Position numbers and translations under genes: made by a program. This document shows positions 17,195-27,707 of a stretch of 64,000 nt of DNA, piece by piece. How positions within the stretch are numbered: position 1 is the first letter of the stretch; each line of letters begins with the position of its first letter. Location of the stretch: NCBI RefSeq assembly GCF_052060015.1, contig NZ_JBPODZ010000001.1, positions 248,001-312,000 of the forward strand, written 5' to 3'. The notes beneath the pieces were generated by a model. It was given only the letters and a program-made list of their open reading frames with translations, did no database searches and was not told the origin of the DNA. This DNA is from Arhodomonas sp052060015. GTDB lineage: Bacteria > Pseudomonadota > Gammaproteobacteria > Nitrococcales > Nitrococcaceae.

Positions 17195-17479
17195 ATGCGG
17201 ATTCTGGTACACGCGGGTGGGTATCCGCTTACCCGGGAGAGCTTCCGTTACTGCCGTCGGCGGGTAAAGGCCTGGGTGAGCGAACGGGTCTGGCCGGGCC
17301 GCGTCTTGGTGGAGCCGGTCGCCGCGGGCTCGGAGGTCATCTGCCGGGTGCGTCTGGAGTGGCGGGGCGGCGGCCTGCTGCGGGCGGAGGCTAGGGCGGC
17401 CGCCCTGGAGCCCGCCTTGGAGGGCTGCCTCGGGGCGTTGCGGGAGTGGGCGCCGGCCGCCGGCCCGCCGCCGGCGTAA
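17195..17479 (+). CDS. Small protein with possible HPF/RaiA-like fold
   Basis: The 94-residue protein starts at the ATG at 17195 behind AAGGGAG (a GTG two codons upstream is possible). The predicted order is strand (MRILVHAGGYPLT), helix (ESFRYCRRRVKAWVSER), two long strands (RVLVEPVA and VICRVRLEWRGGGLLRAEARA), then helix (ALEPALEGCLGALREW). This is the beta-alpha-beta-beta-alpha order of ribosome hibernation factors, and GGLLRAEARAAALEPAL resembles their strand/helix junction. I do not recognise it by sequence; the HPF link is a fold-level guess. It converges head-on with recQ, with no gap between the stops. Confidence 0.6.
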   Translation: MRILVHAGGYPLTRESFRYCRRRVKAWVSERVWPGRVLVEPVAAGSEVICRVRLEWRGGGLLRAEARAAALEPALEGCLGALREWAPAAGPPPA

Positions 17480-19291
<1,812 letters not shown>

Positions 19292-19380
19292 TGCCTGCAA
19301 GCCTGGTCCCGGGGCGGGCGGCTAATCTATCGTATCCCGCCATCCCTGTCCGCCCTGGACGGGTCCGATATGGAGTGCTT

Positions 19381-19794
19381 ATGAACCCCGACGAAGACCT
19401 CATCCGCGAGCTCATCGAATCCGCCCGTACCATTGCGGTGGTGGGGCTATCCCCCAAGCCGGAGCGCCCGAGTCACGACGTGGCCCGTTATATGCAGCGC
19501 CAGGGCTATCGCATCATCCCGGTCAACCCGGGACACGACGAGCTCCTCGGCGAGTGCTGCTATCCCTCCCTGCGCGAGGTGCCGGAGCCCGTGGACCTGG
19601 TGGATGTCTTCCGCCGGCCGGAGCAGGTGCCGGCGGTGGTGGAGGATGCCATCGCCGTCGGCGCCCCGGCGCTGTGGCTGCAACTCGGCGTGGTTCACGA
19701 GGCGGCGGCGCAGCGGGCCCGGGAGGCGGGCATGACGGTGGTCATGGATCGCTGCCTGAAAATCGAGCACGCCAGACTTTGCCAGCCCGTGTGA
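19381..19794 (+). CDS. CoA-binding domain protein (YccU-like)
   Basis: The 137-residue protein consists of a single Rossmann CoA-binding domain: TIAVVGLSPKPERPSHDVA (with VVGLS..P.R.S), QGYRIIPVNPGHDELLGE, VDLVDVFRRPEQVPAVVEDA, LWLQLGVVHEAAAQRAREAG and VVMDRCLKIEH. This is the fold of the CoA-ligase alpha-subunit N-terminus as a stand-alone protein. E. coli YccU-type proteins bind CoA but their role is unknown. The ATG at 19381 is 89 bp from the divergent recQ start. A 63-bp gap without a gene separates it from the convergent mltF. Confidence 0.9.
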   Translation: MNPDEDLIRELIESARTIAVVGLSPKPERPSHDVARYMQRQGYRIIPVNPGHDELLGECCYPSLREVPEPVDLVDVFRRPEQVPAVVEDAIAVGAPALWLQLGVVHEAAAQRAREAGMTVVMDRCLKIEHARLCQPV

Positions 19795-19857
19795 GCGGAT
19801 GCCGCTAGGCAGGGGGCCATTGCAGGGGCGCCACGGGCCGGGGGGTTCGGGGGTGCG

Positions 19858-21306
19858 CTAGAGTACCGACTCCAGCGGTTCGGGGATGCGCAGGGGGGTC
19901 GGCAACAGGCTCTCCGGCTCCCGCGGCTCGGTGCGCGGCCGATCCGGCTCGGTGACCCGACGGAGCAGGTCGTAGTAGCGGCGTATATTGGCCACATAGC
20001 GTACTGGTTCCCAGCCCCGGGCATAGCCGTGGCGCACACGGCTATGCCACTGCTCGTCGGCGAGCAGCGGCAGGCTCTCGCGCACATCCGGCCACTGATT
20101 CGGATCGCCGCCGCGCATCTCGGTGATGCGTCGGGCGTCGTGGAGGTGACCCAGCCCGACGTTATAGGCGGCCAGGGCGAACCAGGTGTCATGGGGCGGC
20201 TCGATATCCTCGGGCAAGCGCTGGAGTAGGGATTCCAGGTACTCGGCGCCGCCGCGGATGCTCTGGGCGGGGTCGGTACGGTCGGCGATGTCCACGAAGT
20301 CCGCGGTGTTCTGGGTGAGCATCATGAGGCCACGCACGCCGGTGGGGGAGACCGCGTCCGGGTCCCAGTGGGATTCCTGGTAGGCGATGGCGGCGAGCAG
20401 CCGCCAGTCCGTGCCGTGGCGTTCGGCGGCGGTGTGGAAGGCATCCCGCAACGGCGGCAGCCGTTCGGTGATATGGCGGAGAAAGGTTCGGGTGCCGACA
20501 TAGTCGAACTCCGCGAGGTGTCCGAAGTATTCGTCGCGGAGCAGGGCGAGCTCGCCGCTGGCGCGCAGGTCCTGCAGGTAGTCGTTGGCGGCGCCGCGCA
20601 GCGCCCGAGCACGGTCGCGCAGCATCCAACGGATATCCCGCGGCCCGCCCACGGCCATGCTGGCCTCCAGCTCCGGATAGAAGGGGCGGTTCAACGCCAG
20701 GTGCAGCTCGTCGCTTATGGCGTAGTCCGTGTGTCCCCGCCAGGCCCGGTAGAGCAGCTCCCGCGCCGTACCGGCCTCGCCGGTACGCACGCCAATGCCC
20801 GGATGGCCGGCCGCCAGCTCGCCAAGGCGCTCGGCAGAGAGGCTGAGCGCTACTGCCTCCACGGTATGACCGGTTAGGTCTTCGGCGCTCTGCGGTGCCG
20901 GTAGGTCCCGATGGTGGATGAGCCGGGGTTGCGTCTGGAGGTAGGGTTGCGTGAATAGGAAACGCGCCCGCCGCGCGCGGGTGGGGCTCAGGGTGGCGGC
21001 AACCAGGTCCACCTCGCCGTTTTCCAGCAGCGTGGTCGCCTCCTTCGGGCCGGTGACCCGGTGGATTCGCGCGGTCACGCCCTCGGCGGCGGCGAAGCCG
21101 GCGACCAGTTCATACTCGAAGCCCCGGGGCTCGGCACCCTCGGCGGGAAAGTAGGACGCCGGCCCCACGGTCATCGCCACATGGAGCACCCCCCGGTCGC
21201 GCATCGCCTGCAACTGCGACGGAGGCCGCAATCCCCCCAGGGCCGTGAGCAGCAGGAGCACTGCCAGCGTGGCGGCAATGCTCAGGTGGAGGGCGGTTCG
21301 GGACAT
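19858..21306 (-). CDS. mltF: Membrane-bound lytic murein transglycosylase F
   Basis: The 482-residue protein has an N-terminal signal or anchor helix (LSIAATLAVLLLLTALGG). A family-3 solute-binding-like regulatory domain spans about 35-265 (GVLHVAMTVGPASYFPAEG, FEYELVAGFAAAEGV, DLTGHTVEAVALSLSAERL). A C-terminal SLT lysozyme-like domain follows: WRLLAAIAYQESHWDPDAVS, with the catalytic Glu in YQESHW, then GVRGLMMLTQNTADFV and WFALAAYNVGLGHLHDAR. It cleaves the MurNAc-GlcNAc bond with 1,6-anhydro product formation at the outer-membrane face. Length and domain order match E. coli MltF. The tail after about 455 is Pro/Arg/Glu-rich and low-complexity. Confidence 0.94.
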   Translation of the reverse strand: MSRTALHLSIAATLAVLLLLTALGGLRPPSQLQAMRDRGVLHVAMTVGPASYFPAEGAEPRGFEYELVAGFAAAEGVTARIHRVTGPKEATTLLENGEVDLVAATLSPTRARRARFLFTQPYLQTQPRLIHHRDLPAPQSAEDLTGHTVEAVALSLSAERLGELAAGHPGIGVRTGEAGTARELLYRAWRGHTDYAISDELHLALNRPFYPELEASMAVGGPRDIRWMLRDRARALRGAANDYLQDLRASGELALLRDEYFGHLAEFDYVGTRTFLRHITERLPPLRDAFHTAAERHGTDWRLLAAIAYQESHWDPDAVSPTGVRGLMMLTQNTADFVDIADRTDPAQSIRGGAEYLESLLQRLPEDIEPPHDTWFALAAYNVGLGHLHDARRITEMRGGDPNQWPDVRESLPLLADEQWHSRVRHGYARGWEPVRYVANIRRYYDLLRRVTEPDRPRTEPREPESLLPTPLRIPEPLESVL

Positions 21307-21380
21307 GGGGATGGGGGTGTTCGCCGGACAGGCGGGTATTGTAGACTACGCCCCGCGTCGGCGGCACACGCCGGTGCCCC

Positions 21381-21470
21381 GGAGAGGTGGCTGAGTGGTC
21401 GAAAGCGCCGCACTCGAAATGCGGTGACCCTTTACGGGGTCCGGGGGTTCGAATCCCTCCCTCTCCGCCA
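21381..21470 (+). tRNA. tRNA-Ser (anticodon CGA)
   Basis: Ninety nucleotides with encoded CCA. Acceptor GGAGAGG (21381-21387) pairs with CCTCTCC (21460-21466), followed by discriminator G and CCA. The D-arm has TGGCTGAGTGGTCGAAAGCG. The anticodon stem is CCGCA/TGCGG around loop CTCGAAA, with CGA at 21415-21417. A long variable arm (ACCCTTTACGGGGT), diagnostic of class II tRNA-Ser, precedes T-arm GGGGGTTCGAATCCCTC. It reads serine UCG codons. Confidence 0.97.
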
Positions 21471-21554
21471 GATTTTCTTTTATATCAAAGGGTTGCAGTC
21501 TTCTCTTCATCTTGGCTGCTAACCGTGCCGCCCGCCGTATGTCTCCGATTCGTG

Positions 21555-22160
21555 TCAGCCGGGTCCGCTGCCGCCGGATTCGGCGAGCAGGGCCGCGGCC
21601 TCGCTGCGCCCGTGCTTCCGGGCGTGAGCCAGCGCGGTGCGGCCGGCGTCGTCCTCGAGCGCGGGGTCGGCCCCGTGCTCCAGCAACACGCGCACCACAC
21701 CGGTATGCCCCTCTCGGGCGGCCCACATCAGTGCCGTGCGGCCCTGCTCGTGCTCGCGGGCGTTCGCGTCGGCGCCACGCTCGAGGAGCAATGAGGAGAC
21801 CCGGGGGCGGCCATTGACGGCGGCGGCGAGCAGGGCGGTGTAGCCGCTATCATCCCGGGCACGGAGGTCGGCGCCGGCGCCGAGGAGATAGGCGACCACA
21901 TCGTGATGACCCATGGTGGCCGCCCGCATCATCGGCGTCCAGCCGCAGGCGTCACAGTCGTCGACCGCTAGTCCAAGGGTTACCAGCTCCTGGACCCGTT
22001 CCAGGTTTCCTGCCTCGGCGGCCCGCATCAGCGGTGACGGCCCGGATGGCGGCTCGTCGCGGGAGGAGAGGTGCATCAGCGCGAAGGCACCGGCGACGAT
22101 GAGGACGGTGGCCAACAGCGCTCCCAGGGTCGCCGGGCCGGGCCGGCGCAGACCCCCCAC
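21555..22160 (-). CDS. Membrane-anchored ankyrin-repeat protein
   Basis: The 201-residue protein has an N-terminal transmembrane or signal helix (ATLGALLATVLIVAGAFALMHL, about 10-31, quoted here in part only). About five ankyrin repeats follow: SPLMRAAEAGNLERVQELV, GWTPMMRAATMGHHDVVAYL, GYTALLAAAVNGRPRVSSLL, GRTALMWAAREGHTGVVRVL and GRTALAHARKHGRSEAAALL. It probably mediates protein-protein contacts in the periplasm or at the inner membrane. The start is a GTG at 22160 with only a weak ribosome-binding site. The first repeat interval carries a CDAC pair. Bacterial ankyrin proteins of this size are often partners of peroxidases or toxins, but no such neighbour is seen. Confidence 0.85.
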   Translation of the reverse strand: MGGLRRPGPATLGALLATVLIVAGAFALMHLSSRDEPPSGPSPLMRAAEAGNLERVQELVTLGLAVDDCDACGWTPMMRAATMGHHDVVAYLLGAGADLRARDDSGYTALLAAAVNGRPRVSSLLLERGADANAREHEQGRTALMWAAREGHTGVVRVLLEHGADPALEDDAGRTALAHARKHGRSEAAALLAESGGSGPG

Positions 22161-22296
22161 GGCTCAGGGCGTTCCTGTCGCCGGTCGCCTTCGGGTTCGC
22201 GGGGTTGCGATCAAGGCGCTGACCTCCACCTGTTCCTGAGGATCGTTTAATCATACGGCGATGGCGCTGAGGGGACCAATACCAGCGGAGACGGCT

Positions 22297-22932
22297 ATGA
22301 AAGAGGATGAGGCCAATACCTTGAAGGGACACTGGGAATCGGTATACGAGCAGCGGAGCCTGGAGGCGGTGAGCTGGTTCCAGGCCCGCCCGGAACGCTC
22401 CCTGCGGCTGATTCAGGACAGTGGCGTCCTTCCCACGGAACCGGTCATCGACGTCGGCGGTGGTGCCTCCCGGCTCGTGGATTGCCTGTTGGAGGCGGGA
22501 TACGAGGCCGTGACGGTGCTGGATATTGCCGCGGGTGCCCTGGAGGCGGCGCGGCAACGCCTGGGTGCGCCTGCCGATGCGGTGCAGTGGCTGGAAGCGG
22601 ATGTGACCACCGCTACCCTGCCGGAGAAGGCATGGGTCGTCTGGCATGATCGCGCGGTATTCCATTTCCTCACTGATGCCGCGGATCGTGCGGCCTATCT
22701 CGAGAATCTGGCACGGGGGCTGCGGCCGGGCGGGCGAGCCATTATCGCGACCTTCGCCGAGGAGGGGCCCGACCGGTGCAGCGGGCTGCCGGTGGTACGC
22801 TACAGCCCCGAGTCGCTGGAGCGCACGCTCGGCGCTGCATTCCGGTTGGAGCATCACGAGCTGGAGGATCACTACACGCCGGGCGGCGCGTTGCAGCGCT
22901 TTCTCTATTGCCGCTTCCGGGCGGCAGAGTAG
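22297..22932 (+). CDS. Class I SAM-dependent methyltransferase
   Basis: The 211-residue protein has a Rossmann methyltransferase core: motif I VIDVGGGASRLVDCLLEAGY, motif II VLDIAAGALEAARQRL, then WLEADVTT, the motif IV region VVWHDRAVFHFLTD and the post-motif LARGLRPGGRAIIATFAEEGP. The N-terminal HWESVYEQRSLEAVSWFQARP is typical of a small-molecule methyltransferase subgroup. The substrate cannot be named. I start at the ATG at 22297, which follows GGAGACGGCT, rather than the ATG at 22261. A nucleoside phosphorylase-like gene follows 50 bp downstream, and another methyltransferase after that. Confidence 0.85.
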   Translation: MKEDEANTLKGHWESVYEQRSLEAVSWFQARPERSLRLIQDSGVLPTEPVIDVGGGASRLVDCLLEAGYEAVTVLDIAAGALEAARQRLGAPADAVQWLEADVTTATLPEKAWVVWHDRAVFHFLTDAADRAAYLENLARGLRPGGRAIIATFAEEGPDRCSGLPVVRYSPESLERTLGAAFRLEHHELEDHYTPGGALQRFLYCRFRAAE

Positions 22933-22982
22933 GGGATCCACGCCGCGGGGTGCCGACGCTGAAACCACCGACGAGGAGCAGA

Positions 22983-23777
22983 ATGGATAACGAGTCGAAG
23001 CCGCCCATTCTTGAACACAAGCATTACGATCAGCCTTCGGTGTTCCTGCCCGAGAGCATGTTGCGGGAGAGCCGGCGCCAGTTGGGGCGCAGCGATGATC
23101 CCGTGCCCGCGGTCTGCGTGCTCGACCCGGACGGCGACATCGTCCGCCGGGCCCGTGCCGAGGGGCACGCGGAGCGCCACCCCGGCTGGGCCTGCTACCA
23201 CACGGAGCTGTGGGTGATGGAGGTCGAGGGCCTGCGCCTGGGTGTGGTGGCGTGTGCCGTTGGTGCTCCCTTCGCGGTGGTAGTCGCCGAGCAACTCTTC
23301 GTCTCCGGCTGCAGCCTGCTGATCAGCGTCACCTCCGCCGGCCAGATCAGCGCTGTGTGCGAGCCGCCATACTTCGTGTTGATCGAACGGGCCCTGCGTG
23401 ATGAGGGGACGAGCTATCACTACCTGCCATCGGGGCGCTGGAGTGAAGCCCCGGAGGATGTCCTGTCCGTTCTCTCGAGGGGTCTGGACGATGCCCCCGT
23501 TCCCGTTGTCCGCGGGGCGAGCTGGACCACCGACGCCCCCTATCGGGAGACCGCCGAGGCGGTGGCCGTCATGCAGGAGGAAGGCATCCTCGCGGTGGAG
23601 ATGGAGGCGGCGGCGCTGTATGCCTTCGCTCGCTCGCGCGAGCGACGTGTGGTCTGCCTCGCGCAGGTCACCAACCAGATGGGGCAGGACGAGGGGGATT
23701 TCGAGAAGGGCATCGATGATGGCACCCGCGATGCCCTTGCGGTCATAGGGGCGGTCGTGCGCGCCCTTGGCCGATAG
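22983..23777 (+). CDS. Nucleoside phosphorylase-superfamily protein
   Basis: The 264-residue protein belongs to the PNP/UDP phosphorylase superfamily. The late motif AVEMEAAALYAFARSRERRV is the classic substrate-ribose Met-Glu signature. LISVTSAGQIS occupies the position of the usual GT(A/S)GG phosphate loop, and GVVACAVGAPFAVVVAEQL is the strand-helix seen in the fold. The middle (SYHYLPSGRWSEAPEDVL) is less conserved. It probably cleaves or scans a nucleoside; the exact base is not inferable. The ATG at 22983 follows GAGGAG. Between it and the next methyltransferase (23778-23904) there is no gene. Confidence 0.85.
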   Translation: MDNESKPPILEHKHYDQPSVFLPESMLRESRRQLGRSDDPVPAVCVLDPDGDIVRRARAEGHAERHPGWACYHTELWVMEVEGLRLGVVACAVGAPFAVVVAEQLFVSGCSLLISVTSAGQISAVCEPPYFVLIERALRDEGTSYHYLPSGRWSEAPEDVLSVLSRGLDDAPVPVVRGASWTTDAPYRETAEAVAVMQEEGILAVEMEAAALYAFARSRERRVVCLAQVTNQMGQDEGDFEKGIDDGTRDALAVIGAVVRALGR

Positions 23778-23904
23778 GGCAAGGGCGCCCCTGCCGCGGA
23801 GGAAGGCCGCTGAATGTCCGGCATGTGGCCCCCTTCCTCGCAAGGCCGGCTGCCGCAGATGAGAGAATGACCGTTTTGAAACAAACAAGGGAGACGCGAA
23901 TCCA

Positions 23905-24549
23905 GTGTCTGAAAACAAAGACCATTCCGCGCTGAAGGATATCCGCAAGATGGGCCGCGAGGAGCTGCGCGCCTACTACGACCAGTGGGCCGAGTCCTAT
24001 GACAAAACCCTGCAGTCCTGGGACTACCAGGCACCGAAGCAGGCGGCGTCGATGCTGAGACCCCTTATCCCAGGCGAAGCCACGATGTTCGATGCGGGGT
24101 GTGGCACCGGCCTGAGTGGCCAGGCCTTGCGCGACGCGGGCTACAGCGGACGCATCGACGGCAGCGACCTCTCGCCCGAGTCCGTCGAGTTGGCCAGAAA
24201 GCGCGAAATCTACGACACCGTAGAGGTCATAGATCTGGATAGGCACCCATTGCCCGTGGCCAGCGATCTCTATGATGCGACCCTATCCATCGGGGTCCTG
24301 ACATATATCCAGGATCTGACAGGCCTGCTGTCCGAGTTCTGCCGTGTTACGCGCCCGGGCGGTTACGTGCTCTTCACCCATCGTGACGATCTGGTGGCCG
24401 AGCAGGACTTCTTCACGCTGACCGAGGACCTGGTGGAAAAGGGCCTCTGGGAGAAAGTGGAGGTCACGGATCCCCAGCCCTATCTGCCGGGGCATCCGGA
24501 CTACGCCGACGACATCGGCATCATCTATTTCCTTTTCCGGGTGCGCTGA
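23905..24549 (+). CDS. SAM-dependent methyltransferase (WBSCR27-like)
   Basis: The 214-residue protein starts with a GTG at 23905 behind AAGGGAGA, with a spacing of about 10 nt. Motif I is TMFDAGCGTGLSGQALRDAG, followed by IDGSDLSPESVELARKR, LYDATLSIGVLTYIQDL and RVTRPGGYVLFTHRDDL. The N-terminal YYDQWAESYDKTLQSWDYQAP resembles the Williams-Beuren-27-type methyltransferases of bacteria. Its codons use more A/T (many AAA, GAT) than its neighbours, a mild hint of separate ancestry. The substrate is unknown. It is preceded by a short AT-richer region with TTTTGAAACAAACAAGGG. Confidence 0.82.
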   Translation: MSENKDHSALKDIRKMGREELRAYYDQWAESYDKTLQSWDYQAPKQAASMLRPLIPGEATMFDAGCGTGLSGQALRDAGYSGRIDGSDLSPESVELARKREIYDTVEVIDLDRHPLPVASDLYDATLSIGVLTYIQDLTGLLSEFCRVTRPGGYVLFTHRDDLVAEQDFFTLTEDLVEKGLWEKVEVTDPQPYLPGHPDYADDIGIIYFLFRVR

Positions 24550-24590
24550 TTCAAGATCCGGTGGGCGACCAAGGTGCGGGGAGAGGGAAT

Positions 24591-25673
24591 ATGCGCTGGA
24601 TCCTGGGGTTTGCTCTGGCGGCCCTGTTGACCTCCCCCGCTGGAGGAGCCGGGCCATCGTATTCCGTCACGGAGCTGGGCGGCATCGGCGGGCTGAGCCG
24701 TTCGGTGGTGGCGCGGGACGTCAATGACCACGGCCAGGTGGTGGGGGATATCCGTGCCCGTCTCGGGGATCGAGGCTTTCTCTGGGATCCGGACAATGGC
24801 TGGGTCGGCATCGGGGACGAACGAACCCCGACCAGCACCGCCCAGGGCCTGAATAATGCCGCGTCCGTGGTGGGCGGCAGCCGTTTCGGCCGGGCCTTCG
24901 ATCCGGATCACGCCTTCCTGTGGACTCAGGCCGAGGGCATGAGCGGCCTCAGTGGTCTGCTGCCCCGGGAGTCCGGCTTCTCCCGGGCCCGGGATATCAA
25001 CAATCACGGCATGGTGGTGGGCAGCTACTACGCCGAAGACGGCGAGCGGGCCTTCCGATGGTCCCCCAGCGAAGGGCTGGGCGGTCTGGGCGACGGTGTC
25101 GACGGCATGCCCGGCCGGGCCTTCGCCATCAACGATGCGGGGACGGTGGCCGGGACGGTACACGGTGACACCCGGTCCCGGGCCTTCGTGTGGACCGATA
25201 CGGCGGGGGCGCGGTTTGCCCCGGACGGCGAGAGCGTGGCCTACGGTATCGGCCCCTCCGGGCGGGTGGTGGGGGCGATCATCGCGGATGGCCATCGGGA
25301 GGCAATGCGGTGGGATCCCAGCACCGGTGTCCGTGGCCTCGGGCAGCTCGTGGCCGGGGCGGGATTCTCCGAGGCCCGGGATATCAACGGCGACGGCGTG
25401 ATCGTCGGCCGGGCCGTCGGTAGAGAGGGGATGACCGCCTTCGTGTGGACCGAGGCGAGGGGAATCCGCCCCCTGGAGGCCCTGGTGGAGCCGGTAGACG
25501 ACGGGCAGGACCCACTGCGGCTGTTCTCGGCGGTGGCGATCAGCGAGGCCGGGCATATCGCGGCGTATGGGCGCTATGCCGGCGAGCGGGCCCTGCGCAG
25601 TTTCTTGCTTCAGCCCAGGGGCGCCGCCCGATCCCAGGACAGCAGCGGTGATGGTGCGGGGGCCCTACAGTAG
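24591..25673 (+). CDS. Secreted HAF-repeat beta-propeller-like protein
   Basis: The 360-residue protein has a signal peptide (MRWILGFALAALLTSPAGG). About seven HAF repeats follow, each with a D-I/V-N-(N/D)-x-G-x-V-V/A-G half and an A/G-F-x-W half: ARDVNDHGQVVGDI with RGFLWDP, GLNNAASVVGG with HAFLWT, RDINNHGMVVGSY with RAFRWSP, AINDAGTVAGTV with RAFVWT, and RDINGDGVIVGRAV with TAFVWTE. HAF-repeat proteins are extracellular and of unknown function, probably beta-propeller-like. There is no PEP-CTERM or other sorting tail. The ATG at 24591 follows GGGGAGAGGGAAT. It converges with the CocE-type hydrolase, overlapping by 9 bp. Confidence 0.85.
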   Translation: MRWILGFALAALLTSPAGGAGPSYSVTELGGIGGLSRSVVARDVNDHGQVVGDIRARLGDRGFLWDPDNGWVGIGDERTPTSTAQGLNNAASVVGGSRFGRAFDPDHAFLWTQAEGMSGLSGLLPRESGFSRARDINNHGMVVGSYYAEDGERAFRWSPSEGLGGLGDGVDGMPGRAFAINDAGTVAGTVHGDTRSRAFVWTDTAGARFAPDGESVAYGIGPSGRVVGAIIADGHREAMRWDPSTGVRGLGQLVAGAGFSEARDINGDGVIVGRAVGREGMTAFVWTEARGIRPLEALVEPVDDGQDPLRLFSAVAISEAGHIAAYGRYAGERALRSFLLQPRGAARSQDSSGDGAGALQ

Positions 25674-27707
25674 CCCCCGCGGGATGGTTTCGTTCCAGAT
25701 CCGGTTGAACACCCGCCGCCGGCCCTCCCAGGCGTCCAGGGTGGCGTGGACGTAGAAGTTCTCGGCATCGCAGCTGAGCAGGGTCCGGGTCTCGGTGCGG
25801 ACCTGCCAGTCGCCACGCGCGAGGCTGCGGACCGTCACCACCTCCCCGTCCGGTGAGGTGAAATCGTGGCCGCGGGTGCGGTACCACTCCTCGGCGTGCT
25901 TTGTGAGCGTTAAATCGATGTCGCTGAGGTACTTCCGACCCTCGTCGGCGATGACGTGGAGGGTGGACTCCTCGCGCTTGAGGTCGTGATTGACGAACCA
26001 GTTGTCCTCGCCGCTGTCCAGGGTCACCAGATGCGGCGGTTCCGCCGCCTCGGCCTCATGGAAGTTCACGTCATGGGGCGCCACGTCGGGGGCGGGCTCA
26101 TGCACGGGCAACAGTAGCCGGCTGCGGATGGCCCAAACGCTGAGGTGCACCGGCTCCGGCGGCGCCCAGGCCAGGGGCCAGTAGGAGGTGGACAGGGCCA
26201 GGCGCAGGCGGTGGCCGCGGGCGAAGCGGTGGGCGCAGCCGTTCAGTGATATCCGAACCCGGTAGCGGCGCCCGGGCTCCAGGGGCTCCGGATGGCTGTG
26301 GCTGTCCCGGTGGCAGAGGTTCAGCAGCCCGTAGGTCACCCGCGTGGCCTTGTCGTCCGGGGCGATGTCGGAGAGCCGCAGGGCTACCATGGCCACCGGC
26401 CGGTCGCTGGCGAGTTCCAGCTCCACCTCGGGGGCGCCGAGGATTTCCAGGGTCGACTCTATCGGTTGGGTGTCGAAGACCAGGGAGCCGCCATCCTCCT
26501 CGCGCTGGTCGTAGGGGTGGTCCGGGGCCGCGCCGTAGGAGCACCACTTGCCGCCGAAAAGGCCTACCCGCAGGGGTGACTGAATGGTCACCGGATCCCC
26601 CTCGTGGCAGCGCTCATCCATCTCCTCGTGGGGGGCGATCAGGGCCTTGGCCGGTGACAGCCGCCACGGGCGCCGGGTGACGTTGGGCGAGGGCCATTCG
26701 GCCTCTGCCACCCAGCGGCCGGGGCGGTGGTCGTAGCCGGGGCGCGGTTCCACGCCGGACTGCATCCATACCCGCAGGGCCGGCTCCCGGTCCGCGCCGG
26801 TGTCCTCGCCCTTGAGCCAGTGGTCCCACCAGCGCAGGCACTCCTGGAGGAAGCCGATCTCCGGGCCAGGGCGCCCCTCGTGGGGGTACATATGGCTCCA
26901 CGGGCCGATCAGTCCCTTCACCGGGGCCCGCAGGTTCTCCACCAGTCGGAAGACCGGGTTCGAGTAGCCGTCCGCCCAGCCGCTGACGCTGAGCACCGGG
27001 ACCTGGATCGCGCCGTAGTCCTCGCAGACCGAGGCGTGGCGCCAGTAGTCGTCCCGGTGGGGGTGGCGCATCCACTCCGCCACCCACAGGCCACTGCCCT
27101 CCAGGCGTTGATGCCACATCTCCCGCCAGCGATCGCCCACCACCGCCGGATCCGGGGGCATGCTGTTGTAGGCGAACATGGTGGCGGCCCAGGAGAGGTT
27201 GTCGTTGAGCAGGCAGCCGCCCATGTAGTGGACGTCGTCGGCGTAGCGGTCGTCACTGGCGCAGACGGCGATCACCGCCCCGAGCTGGGGCGGTCGGCGG
27301 GCGGCGAGTTGGAGGCCGTTGAAGCCGCCCCAGGAGATGCCGATCATGCCCACTCGACCGTCACACCAGGGTTGATCGGCGATCCAGGCGAGGATGTCCC
27401 CTCCGTCTATGAGCTCCTGCTCCAGGTATTCATCGCGGAGCACGCCATCGGAGTCGCCGCTGCCACGCATGTCCACCCGCAGGCAGGCGTAGCCGTGGGC
27501 GGCGAAGTAGCCGTGCATGCGCTCGTCGCGCTCGCGTTTGGCGTCACGCCGGCGATAGGGAATGTATTCCAGGATGGCCGGCACCGGGGCCCGTTCCGCA
27601 CCCTCCGGCAGCCATAGCCGGGCGGCGAGCCGGGCGCCGTCGCCCATGGGGATCCAGAGCGTTTCGTGGCGCTGCACGCGGCAGGGCAGCTCCCGGGCGA
27701 TTCTCAT
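25665..27707 (-). CDS. CocE/NonD-family X-Pro dipeptidyl-peptidase-like hydrolase
   Basis: The 680-residue serine hydrolase belongs to the CocE/NonD family. Its alpha/beta-hydrolase core has YIPYRRRDAKRERDERMHG, CLRVDMRGSGDSDG and the nucleophile elbow GMIGISWGGFNGLQLAA (Ser in GISWGG). The acid and base of the triad are probably in SVSGWADGYSNPV and GPWSHMYPHEG. The C-terminal jelly-roll (about 390-550) has PSEVELELASDRP-like strands and AHRFARGHRLRLALSTSYWP. The last 120 residues add another beta-rich segment (FVNHDLKREESTLHVIADEG). It may cleave esters or amides; the substrate is unknown. The start ATG at 27707 overlaps the stop of a 41-codon ORF (ATGA) and has GGGGAG upstream. Confidence 0.9.
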   Translation of the reverse strand: MRIARELPCRVQRHETLWIPMGDGARLAARLWLPEGAERAPVPAILEYIPYRRRDAKRERDERMHGYFAAHGYACLRVDMRGSGDSDGVLRDEYLEQELIDGGDILAWIADQPWCDGRVGMIGISWGGFNGLQLAARRPPQLGAVIAVCASDDRYADDVHYMGGCLLNDNLSWAATMFAYNSMPPDPAVVGDRWREMWHQRLEGSGLWVAEWMRHPHRDDYWRHASVCEDYGAIQVPVLSVSGWADGYSNPVFRLVENLRAPVKGLIGPWSHMYPHEGRPGPEIGFLQECLRWWDHWLKGEDTGADREPALRVWMQSGVEPRPGYDHRPGRWVAEAEWPSPNVTRRPWRLSPAKALIAPHEEMDERCHEGDPVTIQSPLRVGLFGGKWCSYGAAPDHPYDQREEDGGSLVFDTQPIESTLEILGAPEVELELASDRPVAMVALRLSDIAPDDKATRVTYGLLNLCHRDSHSHPEPLEPGRRYRVRISLNGCAHRFARGHRLRLALSTSYWPLAWAPPEPVHLSVWAIRSRLLLPVHEPAPDVAPHDVNFHEAEAAEPPHLVTLDSGEDNWFVNHDLKREESTLHVIADEGRKYLSDIDLTLTKHAEEWYRTRGHDFTSPDGEVVTVRSLARGDWQVRTETRTLLSCDAENFYVHATLDAWEGRRRVFNRIWNETIPRGLL

